A stretch of 64,000 nt of DNA from Tritonibacter multivorans (GTDB taxonomy: Bacteria > Pseudomonadota > Alphaproteobacteria > Rhodobacterales > Rhodobacteraceae). Below, one piece after another: positions 9,321 to 18,249 of this stretch; the stretch's first letter is position 1, and each line of letters opens with the position of its first letter. The notes below the pieces were generated by a model, which saw nothing but the letters and a program-made list of their open reading frames with translations, was not told the origin of the DNA and did no database searches. Where the stretch lies: positions 22-64,021 of the forward strand of contig NZ_CYSD01000024.1 in assembly GCF_001458415.1 (NCBI RefSeq), in the 5' to 3' direction. A program made the translations under genes and the position numbers.

Positions 9321-9441
9321 GCAGACGCAAAAACAACGATCTAAAGGGCGCGCGCTGCTTGAATTTGCGGCGGGCGACCACAGGTTAGACAAGATACTTC
9401 AACGACCCCCAAGATCGGGGGAGAGGATGGATAGGAGTTAG

Positions 9442-10587
9442 ATGGCTGGCAATAACGGTGGCCCCTGGGGGGGCGGCGGCTCTTCGGGCGGCGGAGGAAA
9501 CCGGGGCAATAACGGTGGTGGAGGCGGCGGACGTCGTCCCGACGACCAGCAAATCCCAGAAATCGACGAGCTGGTGAAAAAAGGCCAGGAACAGCTGCGT
9601 GTCCTTATGGGCGGTCGCGGTGGCCAGGGCGGTGGTCGCGGCACAGGCGGTGGATCCCCCAGTGGCCCGCAGATCACCGGCGGTACGCTGGCGCTGGGCG
9701 CGCTTGTGGCGGCTGGCCTTTGGGCGTTTTCCAGCTTCTATACTGTGAAGCCGGAAGAAAAATCGGTCGAGCTGTTCCTTGGCGAATATTGGAAAACCGG
9801 TGAGCCGGGCCTGAACTTTGCGCCGTGGCCGTTGGTCAGCCGCGAGGTGATCCCGGTGCGGGTCGAGCAGACCGAAAACATCGGTACGGGCTCGTCCGGT
9901 GCAACAGCTGGTCTGATGCTGACCGGTGATGAAAACATCATTGATGTGGACTTCCAAGTGGTCTGGAACATCTCGGACCCGGCGAAGTATCTGTTTAACC
10001 TCGCAGATCCGCAATCCACCATCAACGCGGTGTCTGAATCCGCCATGCGCGAGATCATCGCGCAGTCGGAACTGGCGCCGATCCTCAACCGGGACCGTGG
10101 TATCATCCGCGACCGTCTGCAGGAACTCATTCAGGCAACGCTTGATAGCTACGACAGTGGTGTCAACGTGGTCCGTGTGAACTTTGATGGGGCCGATCCG
10201 CCCGATCCGGTGAAAGACGCCTTCCGCGAAGTGCAATCGGCTGGTCAGGAACGCGACCGTCTGGAAAAGCAGGCTGACGCTTACGCAAACCGCAAACTGG
10301 CGGCGGCGCGTGGTCAATCTGCGCAGACATTGGAAGAAGCCGAAGCCTATCGTGCGCAGGTTGTGAACGAGGCCTCGGGTGAGGCCGCGCGCTTCACTTC
10401 GGTTTTGCAAGAATACGAAAAAGCCCCGGAAGTGACCCGCAAGCGTCTCTATCTGGAAACCATGGAAGACGTGTTCTCTCGTGTCGACAAGATCATTCTT
10501 GATGATGCGGGCGGCAATGGTCAGGGCGTTGTGCCTTACCTGCCGCTGAACGAGCTGCGCAAGTCCAACACGGGGGACAATAACTGA
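9442..10587 (+). CDS. hflK: FtsH protease modulator HflK
   Basis: A membrane-anchored SPFH/prohibitin-family protein that with HflC forms the cage regulating the FtsH protease. The 381-residue chain has a Gly-rich N-terminal cytoplasmic tail (residues ~1-80), one transmembrane segment (ITGGTLALGALVAAGLWAFSSFYTV), the SPFH domain starting at EKSVELFLGEYWKTGEPGLNF, and a charged helical region rich in Ala, Glu and Arg. Its TGA overlaps the hflC ATG by one base (TGATG), so the pair is translationally coupled. Confidence 0.95.
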   Translation: MAGNNGGPWGGGGSSGGGGNRGNNGGGGGGRRPDDQQIPEIDELVKKGQEQLRVLMGGRGGQGGGRGTGGGSPSGPQITGGTLALGALVAAGLWAFSSFYTVKPEEKSVELFLGEYWKTGEPGLNFAPWPLVSREVIPVRVEQTENIGTGSSGATAGLMLTGDENIIDVDFQVVWNISDPAKYLFNLADPQSTINAVSESAMREIIAQSELAPILNRDRGIIRDRLQELIQATLDSYDSGVNVVRVNFDGADPPDPVKDAFREVQSAGQERDRLEKQADAYANRKLAAARGQSAQTLEEAEAYRAQVVNEASGEAARFTSVLQEYEKAPEVTRKRLYLETMEDVFSRVDKIILDDAGGNGQGVVPYLPLNELRKSNTGDNN

Positions 10588-11462
10588 TGAACCGTGCTGC
10601 ATTGGGACTGTTTGTCCTGTTTCTTTTGGCCGTTGCAGGCCTGTCGTCGATCTTCATTGTGGACGAGCGTGAAAAAGCGCTGGTGCTGCGTTTTGGTCGG
10701 GTTGTGAATGTGCAGGAAGAGCCGGGCTTGGCCTTCAAAGTGCCCTTCATTGATGAAGTTGTGCGCTATGATGACCGCATTCTGTCTCTGGAAGTTGGCC
10801 CGCTCGAGGTGACCCCTCGTGATGACCGCCGTCTGGTGGTCGATGCCTTCTCGCGCTACCGCATCGCAGATGTGGATACCTTCCGTCAGGCCGTTGGTGG
10901 CGAAGATGTCTTTGGCGCTGAACGTCGCCTCGACAAGATCCTGCGCGACCAAACCCGCGCGGTTCTGGGCTCGGTCAGCTCCAACGATATCCTGTCGTCG
11001 GATCGTGCCGCGCTGATGCTGCGTATCCGCAATGGTGCGATTGCACAGGCCCGTTCCTTGGGTCTGGAGGTCATCGACGTGCGCCTGAAACGCACCGACC
11101 TGCCGCAAGCCAACCTCAACGCGACCTTCGCCCGGATGCGGGCAGAGCGTGAACGTGAAGCCGCAGACGAGATCGCCCGTGGTAACGAAGCAGCCCAGCG
11201 TGTGCGCGCGCAGGCGGATCGTACCGAGGTCGAGCTGGTGTCAGAAGCTGAACGTGAAGCCGAAGTCATCCGCGGTGAGGCAGACGCAGAACGCAACCGT
11301 ATCTTCGCCGAAGCTTACGGTGCGGACCCGGAATTCTTTGAATTCTACCGGTCGCTGAATGCCTATTCCAATTCGCTGCTGGAGGGGAACTCCTCCATGG
11401 TGCTGTCGCCGGATAGCGAGTTCTTCAACTACCTGAAATTCTCTGGTGGGGCTGACCGCTAA
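10587..11462 (+). CDS. hflC: FtsH protease modulator HflC
   Basis: Partner of HflK. It is a 291-residue SPFH protein with a single N-terminal membrane anchor (MNRAALGLFVLFLLAVAGLS), the domain start FIVDEREKALVLRFGRVVN, and a long coiled-coil stretch of alternating Arg, Glu and Ala (about residues 170-245). It is the second gene of the operon and is followed by a strong bidirectional terminator. In many relatives hflKC continues with a DUF2065 gene and degP. Here a TRAP-transporter block stands between hflC and degP. Confidence 0.95.
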   Translation: MNRAALGLFVLFLLAVAGLSSIFIVDEREKALVLRFGRVVNVQEEPGLAFKVPFIDEVVRYDDRILSLEVGPLEVTPRDDRRLVVDAFSRYRIADVDTFRQAVGGEDVFGAERRLDKILRDQTRAVLGSVSSNDILSSDRAALMLRIRNGAIAQARSLGLEVIDVRLKRTDLPQANLNATFARMRAEREREAADEIARGNEAAQRVRAQADRTEVELVSEAEREAEVIRGEADAERNRIFAEAYGADPEFFEFYRSLNAYSNSLLEGNSSMVLSPDSEFFNYLKFSGGADR

Positions 11463-11483
11463 AGCGATCTGACAAGACAAAAT

Positions 11484-11515
11484 AAAAGGGGCGGCCTGTG
11501 CGGGCCGCCCCTTTT
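11484..11515. terminator. bidirectional terminator between hflC and dctM
   Basis: A perfect 9-bp GC stem, GGGGCGGCC (11488-11496 with 11503-11511), is flanked by A4 on the left and T4 on the right. It can therefore end both the hflKC transcript and the convergent TRAP operon. Confidence 0.88.
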
Positions 11516-11552
11516 GCGTTTCCGGGTTTCGGGGACCGGAGGTCGTGTCGAT

Positions 11553-12953
11553 TTAAACTTGTCCCGGCAGCCAAAGCACGATGGAGGGGAAGGCCACCAG
11601 CAGCGCGATCGTTGCAGCATCGGCCAGGAAGAACGGCGTCACACCTTTGAACACGTCCTGCACGCTCAGATCGTCGCGCACGCCGGCGACAACAAAACAG
11701 TTGAGACCAATCGGCGGAGTAATCAGGCAGAACTCGGCCATTTTCACCACCAGAATGCCGAACCAGATCGCGCACATCGGACCCGACATGCCAAAGGTTG
11801 CATCCGCCGCACTGACACCTTCGCCCCCATTCAGCGCCATAACGGCGGGGTAGACCACCGGCAGGGTCAGCAGCAGCATGCCAATCGCATCCATGAACAT
11901 GCCCAAGACCGCATAGGCCAGCAGAATACAGACCAGGATCAGCATCGGCGACATCTCGAGGCTGGTGATCCAATCAGAGAACGCGTTCGGCAACTGGGCA
12001 AAGCCCAAGAACCGCACATAGATCAAGACGCCCCAGATGATGGTGAAGATCATCACTGACAGTTTCGCAGTCTCCAGCAGCGCGTCTTTCAACTCGCTCC
12101 AGCGCATGCCTTGGTAAAGCGCCATCAGAAACACCACAAAGGCCCCGATCGCGCCGCCCTCGGTCGGCGTGCCCCATGCGTCGCCGCCAAAGGGGTTGTA
12201 AACAAAGAAGATGATGGTCATCACCACCACCAAAATGGGCAGCGCCGGGGGCAGGGCCTGAAACCGTTCCTTCCAGGTGAAACCGCTGACAGCGGGGCCA
12301 AAGTTCTTGATCGTCATCGCCATGCCGATAATCAGCAGCCCATAGATCAGGGCCGAGAACATGCCGGGAATGAACCCCGCCAGCAGCAGCTTGCCCACGT
12401 CCTGTTCCACGATAATGGCATAGATCACCAAAATCGCCGACGGCGGGATGAGGGAGGCCAAAGTGCCACCGGCCGCCACAACCCCCGCAGCAAAGCGTTT
12501 GTCATAGCCGATTTTCAGCATCTCTGGGATGGCGATACGGGCAAAGACGGCAGATGTGGCGACCGAGGCGCCGGACACTGCGGCAAAGCCTGCGGTGGCA
12601 AAAACGGTCGACACCGCCAGGCCACCCGGCACCCAGGCCAGCCAGCGTTTTGCGGCTTCAAACAGCGCTTTGGTGAGCCCTGCGTAGTAAGCCAGATAGC
12701 CGATGAGGATAAAGGTCGGGATCAGGCTCAGCGCTTGGCTGGAGATTTTCGAATGCGGCACTTGCCCTGCGGTCTTTACCGCAACGGTGACCGCCTTGCC
12801 AAAACGGTCCGGATCATAGCCGAATTTGGCCCAGAAGATCCAGATCAGGCCGATCATACCGGCGGTGGCGGCGGCAAAGGCCACGCGCATCCCCAGCACA
12901 ACCAGCACCAGCATGCCGCCTGAAACGATCAGGCCAATATCAATGGGTTCCAT
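11553..12953 (-). CDS. dctM: TRAP transporter large permease (DctM)
   Basis: The sodium-coupled permease subunit of a tripartite ATP-independent periplasmic transporter. The 466-residue protein is strongly hydrophobic, with roughly twelve helices from IDIGLIVSGGMLVLVVLGMRVAFAAA onwards. It carries typical DctM stretches such as IPPSAILVIYAIIVEQDVGKLLLAGFIPG and a C-terminal TPPIGLNCFVVAGV. It is the last gene of dctP-dctQ-dctM, 15 nt after dctQ, and ends opposite hflC. The architecture gives the transporter class but not the substrate; C4-dicarboxylates or 2-oxo acids are usual for the DctP subfamily. Confidence 0.93.
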   Translation of the reverse strand: MEPIDIGLIVSGGMLVLVVLGMRVAFAAATAGMIGLIWIFWAKFGYDPDRFGKAVTVAVKTAGQVPHSKISSQALSLIPTFILIGYLAYYAGLTKALFEAAKRWLAWVPGGLAVSTVFATAGFAAVSGASVATSAVFARIAIPEMLKIGYDKRFAAGVVAAGGTLASLIPPSAILVIYAIIVEQDVGKLLLAGFIPGMFSALIYGLLIIGMAMTIKNFGPAVSGFTWKERFQALPPALPILVVVMTIIFFVYNPFGGDAWGTPTEGGAIGAFVVFLMALYQGMRWSELKDALLETAKLSVMIFTIIWGVLIYVRFLGFAQLPNAFSDWITSLEMSPMLILVCILLAYAVLGMFMDAIGMLLLTLPVVYPAVMALNGGEGVSAADATFGMSGPMCAIWFGILVVKMAEFCLITPPIGLNCFVVAGVRDDLSVQDVFKGVTPFFLADAATIALLVAFPSIVLWLPGQV

Positions 12954-12968
12954 GTCTCTGTGCTTTCG

Positions 12969-13601
12969 TTATTCGTCGCGGCCCGAGACATGCTCGGCTT
13001 CCATTGCGGCTTGGGTTGCGGCATCGGCGATCAGCGGAATGGCCACAGGGGCGCGATCGGGGGTCACTATGGCGCGCGCATAGGCCCAGAGCTGCAAGGC
13101 AAGTCGCAGGCTGAGGACGGAGAACGCCACCGGCGCCAGCAGTTTCGCAGGCCAGATCGGCAGGCCAATATCGATGGAACTGTCGGTGCTCCACATCGGC
13201 ATGGCAAAATCAAAGCTGCGGTCAAAATGGGACCAGGTGCCCCAGACCAGCAGAACAACCACCAACAGGATTACGGCGGTGGTGATGAATTCTACCAGAT
13301 ACAACACGCGCCCTTTCAACGCGCCGACAACCATATCCATGCGAATGTGCCCGCCATCGCGCTGGGCGTAAGCAATGCCCATAAAGGCAATCAGCGGCAT
13401 CGCCTGTTCGATCCAGTCCACATAACCGGGCAGGGGTTGGTTGAAGAAATTGCGCCCGCCCACGGACACAACAGCCATCAGCATCAGGGAAAACACCGCC
13501 AGCCCGCTGACCAGGGCCAGCACCTGTTCCAGCCGGTACAGGCTGCGGTCGATCTGGCTCAGACGGCTGTCATCCGACAGCACCAGAGAGGATCCGGCCA
13601 T
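12969..13601 (-). CDS. dctQ: TRAP transporter small permease (DctQ)
   Basis: A 210-residue membrane protein with four hydrophobic helices, as expected for DctQ. Family features include LEQVLALVSGLAVFSLMLMAVVSVGGRNFFN and the WIEQAMPLIAFMGIAYAQRDGGHIRMD segment. A charged C-terminal tail (EAEHVSGRDE) follows. It lies between dctP and dctM in the same direction. It is longer than minimal DctQ proteins owing to an extra ~30-residue periplasmic loop (SHFDRSFDFAMPMWSTDSS). Confidence 0.9.
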   Translation of the reverse strand: MAGSSLVLSDDSRLSQIDRSLYRLEQVLALVSGLAVFSLMLMAVVSVGGRNFFNQPLPGYVDWIEQAMPLIAFMGIAYAQRDGGHIRMDMVVGALKGRVLYLVEFITTAVILLVVVLLVWGTWSHFDRSFDFAMPMWSTDSSIDIGLPIWPAKLLAPVAFSVLSLRLALQLWAYARAIVTPDRAPVAIPLIADAATQAAMEAEHVSGRDE

Positions 13602-13669
13602 CTTAAACCTCCAGTTTTTGAATAGAAAAACCCCGGTGCGGATCAGGTCAGCACCGGGGCGGGTCGGGG

Positions 13670-14680
13670 TTAGTTCGCGGCAGCGATTTTGCCGGTCACC
13701 ATGTCATAAAGCTCCTGCGCAGGCAGGCCGCGCTTGGTGTTTTCTTCGATCCAGGCCGCAGCGGCCGGGGCGGCAGCCGCTTCTTTGAAGCTCGCGATCT
13801 CTGTATCAGAGAAGGTCACCTGCTCAATGCCGCGCTCTTCCAGAGCCGGGCCCCAGGCTTCCATGGTCTGGCCGTTATAGTGGCTGACATAGTGATCCAG
13901 CGCCTCATCCACCGAGCTCAGCAGCGCGTCGCGGTGATCGTCCGACAGGCTTTCCAGCGCCAGCGTGTTGACCACAACCGGGCAGTTCACGGTGCCGGGG
14001 TTCAGGTTGGTGGTCCACCACTTGCCGTTTTCAATGGTGCCAAAGGACATATGGGCATGGGGCGCAAAGCTCACCGCTTTGACAATGCCGCTGTCCATCG
14101 CCTGACGGACCTCAGATGCGGACATAGAGGTCGGCACCGCGCCCACTGTCTCCATCGCTTTGCCAATACCGCCGGTGGCGCGCACGCTCAGGCCTTCGAA
14201 ATCAGCCAGCGTTTTGGGGGCATCCCCCACACCGACCAGATTGTACTGCGGCAGCGGCGAGGGCATCAGCAGGGTGGCGTCCCAACGGGCCAGGTCCTTG
14301 ACCACGGCGGGGTGTTCATAGACCGCCATCGACAGCTCGATCTCCTGCTCCAGCGAGGTCACGCCCAGGAACGGCAGCTCCAGCACGGTGATCGACGGGT
14401 TCTTGTCGCGGTGATAGCCGGCACAGAACTGCGCCATTTCAAACGCGCCAATCGAGATCCCGTCAAGGTTTTCTTTGTTCTTCGACAGACCGCCATAGCT
14501 GATGTTCAGGGTGAATTCGCCATTGGTTTTCTCAGACACCAGCTCGGCCAGTTTTTCAACGTGTTCGGTAAAGGCGCGGCGCTTGCCCCACAGGGACACG
14601 TTCCACTGATCCGCCATGGCCTCGGATGCAATTGTCAGCGACAGCGCAGCCAGAGCCGCGCGTTTAAGATGCTTCTGCAT
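13670..14680 (-). CDS. dctP: TRAP transporter substrate-binding protein (DctP)
   Basis: A periplasmic solute receptor of 336 residues with a cleavable signal peptide (LKRAALAALSLTIASEAMADQ). The conserved DctP core is present: the first lobe at NVSLWGKRRAFTEHVEKLAELVSEKTNGEFTLNI and the ligand-anchoring Arg in the LSVRATGG stretch. Adjacent dctD and dctB suggest that expression responds to an external carboxylate. No -24/-12 sigma-54 promoter of the TGGCAC-N5-TTGC type was found upstream of it, which fits the altered DctD described below. Confidence 0.92.
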   Translation of the reverse strand: MQKHLKRAALAALSLTIASEAMADQWNVSLWGKRRAFTEHVEKLAELVSEKTNGEFTLNISYGGLSKNKENLDGISIGAFEMAQFCAGYHRDKNPSITVLELPFLGVTSLEQEIELSMAVYEHPAVVKDLARWDATLLMPSPLPQYNLVGVGDAPKTLADFEGLSVRATGGIGKAMETVGAVPTSMSASEVRQAMDSGIVKAVSFAPHAHMSFGTIENGKWWTTNLNPGTVNCPVVVNTLALESLSDDHRDALLSSVDEALDHYVSHYNGQTMEAWGPALEERGIEQVTFSDTEIASFKEAAAAPAAAAWIEENTKRGLPAQELYDMVTGKIAAAN

Positions 14681-14775
14681 GAGATCTCCTCCCAGTTCAT
14701 GCTTGGTATGGGGGAGTATTCACCCGCGCGCTGCGTCTGACAATGTGGGAAATTGCGGGGCTGGGGGGCAGGCCC

Positions 14776-14795
14776 CTGCGGATTTCCGCAGGGTT
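14776..14795 (-). terminator. hairpin after dctD
   Basis: A perfect stem around TT (arm CCTGCGGA with TCCGCAGG) lies about 20 nt past the dctD stop. No T-run follows on the minus strand, so a terminator role for dctBD is only tentative. Confidence 0.45.
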
Positions 14796-14814
14796 CACGA
14801 TAGGCGCTCAGCAG

Positions 14815-16173
14815 CTAGAGCAGCGCGTCCTTATCGAGACCCAGTTTTACGATCTTTTCATTGAGTGTGCGCCGCCCGATCCCCAGTGCTTCTGCTGCCG
14901 CATCCATGCGCCCCTTATGCGCCTTGATCGCCTTGCCGATCAGCTCGCGTTCAAAAGCAGCCACGGCTTCGCGTAAGGTATCCGGCACATCATCCACCGG
15001 ATGGTCGCTTTGGATCGCACGGGCAAGGGAACCGCCGCCGCGCCGCGCGGCCAAGGTGCGGCGTTCGCAGACATGGCGCAATTCACGCACGTTTCCGGGC
15101 CAGTCATGGGCTAGCAGCGCTGCAAGGTCATCCGGGTCCAGCTCTGGCGCGTCGATTTCGTAAACTTCGGCAAATTCAGCCAGAAAATGTGTGGCCAGCA
15201 ACACCAGATCATCCCGGCGCTGGCGCAGGGGCGGCAGGGTCAGGACAATGGTGTTGAGCCTGAACAGAAGGTCTTGGCGCAGCCGCCCGTCGGCGGCAGC
15301 CTGTGTGACATCTTCGTTGGTGGCCGAGATCACGCGAAACTGCACTGGCACCGGCGCGCTGGCCCCCACAGGCAGAACCTGCTGGTCTTCGATCACGCGC
15401 AGAAGTTTTGCCTGAGCTGCAGGGGGGCAGGTGCAGATTTCGTCCAGAAACAGCGTCCCCCCAGAGGCCGCAAGCAATCGACCGTCGGACTGGCCTGCAA
15501 CGCCAAACATCTCGGCCTCAAAGGTGTCCGCAGACAGGGCTGCACAGTTCAGCGCCAGAAATGGCGCATCGGGGTTGGCGCCCAGATCATGCAACGCATG
15601 GGCCACCAGTTCCTTTCCGGTGCCTGTGTCGCCCTGCAACAGCACGGCGGCAGAGGTTTCAGCCAGATCCAGAATATCCTGCCGCAGCTCTGCTATGCCC
15701 GGCGTCTGGCCCAGCAGAATGCGGTCCAACCCTGACAGTTTGAACAGCCGTTCCTTAAGGCGCGCATTGCTGTGGCGCATGCGGTTCTGTTCGGCGGCAT
15801 GGGCCAGAACCGTCAGCAGGCGGCGTGGCTCGTAAGGTTTTTCAATGAACCCGTAAGCCCCGTCCTGAATGGCCTGCACCGCCATGGGAATGTCCCCATG
15901 GGCCGAGATCAGCACCATTGGTGGGGCCACCTGTTTATCCAGCCGCGCCAGCAGTTCCAGTCCCGTCATCCCCGGCATCTGCACATCCGACAGGATCACA
16001 TCCGGCGGGCTGCTGGCCAGCTGGTCGGCCACTTGGGCGGCGCGGGGCAGGGCGGTAACCCGCCAGCCCGCAGCTTCGAGCAGGTCTTCCAGCGACTGGC
16101 GCATGGCCTTGTCATCATCCACGACCAGAACGTGAAAAGGCTGCGCTGCGGCCTGAGTTGTGGAATTGGTCAT
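14815..16173 (-). CDS. dctD: DctD-type response regulator with AAA+ domain, GAFTGA loop missing
   Basis: A 452-residue NtrC-family regulator. The receiver domain (residues ~13-125) has the acidic pair DD at 19-20 and the phosphoacceptor Asp63. The AAA+ domain has Walker A GDTGTGKE (181-188) and Walker B GGTLFLDE (238-245). A Fis-type helix-turn-helix closes the protein (EALGIGRRTLNEKIVKLGL). Where NtrC proteins have a roughly 25-residue stretch containing GAFTGA, this protein reads AEMFGVAGQSDGRLLAAS, so the sigma-54 contact loop is absent. It may therefore act on sigma-70-type promoters, as known for Rhodobacter capsulatus NtrC. Its start overlaps the dctB stop (ATGA). Confidence 0.9.
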   Translation of the reverse strand: MTNSTTQAAAQPFHVLVVDDDKAMRQSLEDLLEAAGWRVTALPRAAQVADQLASSPPDVILSDVQMPGMTGLELLARLDKQVAPPMVLISAHGDIPMAVQAIQDGAYGFIEKPYEPRRLLTVLAHAAEQNRMRHSNARLKERLFKLSGLDRILLGQTPGIAELRQDILDLAETSAAVLLQGDTGTGKELVAHALHDLGANPDAPFLALNCAALSADTFEAEMFGVAGQSDGRLLAASGGTLFLDEICTCPPAAQAKLLRVIEDQQVLPVGASAPVPVQFRVISATNEDVTQAAADGRLRQDLLFRLNTIVLTLPPLRQRRDDLVLLATHFLAEFAEVYEIDAPELDPDDLAALLAHDWPGNVRELRHVCERRTLAARRGGGSLARAIQSDHPVDDVPDTLREAVAAFERELIGKAIKAHKGRMDAAAEALGIGRRTLNEKIVKLGLDKDALL

Positions 16174-17912
16174 GCGTCGAGATCGTCCTCTGAATGCGGG
16201 CGTGGGAAGGTCACGGTGAAAATGGTGCCCCCGGCCTTGCGATTGCGCGCTGTCATTGTGCCATTGTGATCTTTGACAATGCTGGCGGAAATGGCCAGAC
16301 CCAACCCCATGCCCTGACCCGGGCCGCGCCCGCTTTCGCGGGTGGTGACAAAGGGTTCCTGCAGATCCGCCAGCGTGGCATCACCCAGACCGTGACCATT
16401 GTCCTGAACTTCGACCAGTGCACTGTCTGCGGCCAGCCGGACCGAGACCGCAAGTTCGGGCGCGTCGACCTCGTCCGTGGCATCCAGCGCATTGCGCAGC
16501 AGATTGGTCAAAACCTGTTCCACGCGCAGGGAAATGCCCCGGATCAGCACCGGTTGATCCGGCAGATCTAGCGCGACCGCAGCGCGGGCCTTTTCCACAT
16601 TGGGGGCAACCAGCGACAGCGCCGCCTGCACCGCGACGTTCAGATCCACATCACCAAAGGGTTCTTGTTCAGAACGTGCAAAGAACCGAAGCTGGCGGGT
16701 GATCCCTTCCATCCGGTCTACAAGGCTGGCGATCTGGCCGGGCAGCCGCGCAGGCGGGGCAGGGGCAAATTCGGCCGCCACCAGATGGTTGCGCATGGCG
16801 GCGATGGGCTGGCCCAGCTCGTGCGTCACTGAGGCCGCGAGCTGGCCGAGGGCTGCCAGTTTACTGGCGCGCTCCAGCTCTCCTTGTGTGCGTTTCAGGC
16901 GACGTTCAGCGGTGCGCCGGACCTCAATCTCTTGCGCCAAACGTTCGTTGGCAAGGCGCAGCTGGGCTTCTTCCTGTTCCGACCGAGCCAGCGCTGCGCC
17001 GACGCGGCGGGTGCGGCCGATTTGCCAGACAATGAAACTGGCACCTGCCACCAGCAGGAACAGCGCGGTGACCAGCCAGGCCCGCGCGGTGGCGCGGTCA
17101 TCGCTGGCAAAGTAATGCAAAGACCAGCCATGAGGCAGGGCGCGCGCCTGCAGATACAGACTGGTCTGTCCGCCGATGCCCGCCACATTATCGGGCTGCG
17201 GCGTCCAGTCCAGCGGCTCCAGCCGTTCGCCGGGGAACTGTTTGGCGGCAATGATCCGATTCCGTTGGTCCGCCGACAGCGGCTGCAGGCTGCGGTATTG
17301 CCACGCGGGGTCCGAGGCGAGCAACACCACGCCATCCTCGTTGGCCAGCAAAACCTGCTCACCAGCTGCGCGCCAACTGTCCTGTAGGCTCGAAAAATCA
17401 AGCTTGATGGCGATCACGCCGGTCGGTGTTGGCGTGCCCTCCTGCACCGCATCAGCAATGAAATAACCGGGTTCGCCAGTGGTGGCGCCAATTGCATAAA
17501 ACCGTCCCTGACCCCCGGCAATTGCATCCTGAAAATAGGGGCGGAAGCCATAGGACTGGCCGACAAAGCTGCGGGGTTCATGGTGGTTTGAGGCGGCAAT
17601 GGTCAGCCCGTCTGCATCCATCAGGTAAATCGCATCCACCCCCGCTTGGCTGGCAAAGTCCTGAAGCCGCCGGTTCAGCGGCCCGGTGCCCGCGCCCGCA
17701 GCTGTTGCGATCACAAAGGGGTCGTTCGCCATTACATAGGCCAGATGCGAAAACCGCTCCAGCTCGGCCCGGACCGTGCTTTGATAGAGCGACAGCCGCC
17801 CCTCGGCCTGGGCCAGCTCCTGAGCGCGGAAACTGCGATAGGACAGCTGAAACAGGCTGGCGCCGGCGGCAACTGCAACAAGAAGAGCAAGAATAAATGA
17901 GGCGCGGCGCAT
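16170..17912 (-). CDS. dctB: DctB-type sensor histidine kinase
   Basis: A 580-residue membrane kinase that senses the external ligand and phosphorylates DctD. It has TM1 (FILALLVAVAAGASLFQ) and a periplasmic double-Cache-like sensor with YLMDADGLTIAASN and VGQSYGFRPYFQ motifs. TM2 (WLVTALFLLVAGASFIVW, about 279-296) is followed by a coiled coil, the H-box ASVTHELGQPIAAM with His364, and the N, G1 and G2 boxes of the ATPase domain (LLRNALDA, VQDNGHGLG, GMGLGLAIS). The ATG at 17912 is preferred: it has an AAGGA ribosome-binding site and puts TM1 at the terminus. An in-frame start at 17984 adds 24 residues. Confidence 0.92.
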   Translation of the reverse strand: MRRASFILALLVAVAAGASLFQLSYRSFRAQELAQAEGRLSLYQSTVRAELERFSHLAYVMANDPFVIATAAGAGTGPLNRRLQDFASQAGVDAIYLMDADGLTIAASNHHEPRSFVGQSYGFRPYFQDAIAGGQGRFYAIGATTGEPGYFIADAVQEGTPTPTGVIAIKLDFSSLQDSWRAAGEQVLLANEDGVVLLASDPAWQYRSLQPLSADQRNRIIAAKQFPGERLEPLDWTPQPDNVAGIGGQTSLYLQARALPHGWSLHYFASDDRATARAWLVTALFLLVAGASFIVWQIGRTRRVGAALARSEQEEAQLRLANERLAQEIEVRRTAERRLKRTQGELERASKLAALGQLAASVTHELGQPIAAMRNHLVAAEFAPAPPARLPGQIASLVDRMEGITRQLRFFARSEQEPFGDVDLNVAVQAALSLVAPNVEKARAAVALDLPDQPVLIRGISLRVEQVLTNLLRNALDATDEVDAPELAVSVRLAADSALVEVQDNGHGLGDATLADLQEPFVTTRESGRGPGQGMGLGLAISASIVKDHNGTMTARNRKAGGTIFTVTFPRPHSEDDLDA

Positions 17913-18249
17913 GAAGGGTCCTTGACGTGCGCCGGGATAGGACCACAGACCAAGGCCTCTCGTAAACCCCCGCATCACGGACACACTGCATCACGGACTC
18001 ACCGCTTGACCAACATCATGCGGCCTTTGTTCATTTCTCAGTTCGGCTGCCTTCAAAGCGGCGCATCCGGGCCACGCCCCCGATGCTGTCCTAAGTTGCG
18101 CGAAAAAGGTCAATCTGCGCCTCACAACGAATTGTTCCCCTGCAACATTCATTGCAGCCTGCGCTCAAGCCACTACATTGTAGATTAACACTCGCGTGCC
18201 ACGATCCTGCGGCACAGGCGACAACAGAATGAGACGGAGGAGTAGACCG

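Noticed and set aside
14681-14814. Search for a sigma-54 promoter ahead of dctP
   Set aside because: No TGGCAC-N5-TTGC-like pair was found on the minus strand; recorded because it bears on the altered DctD.
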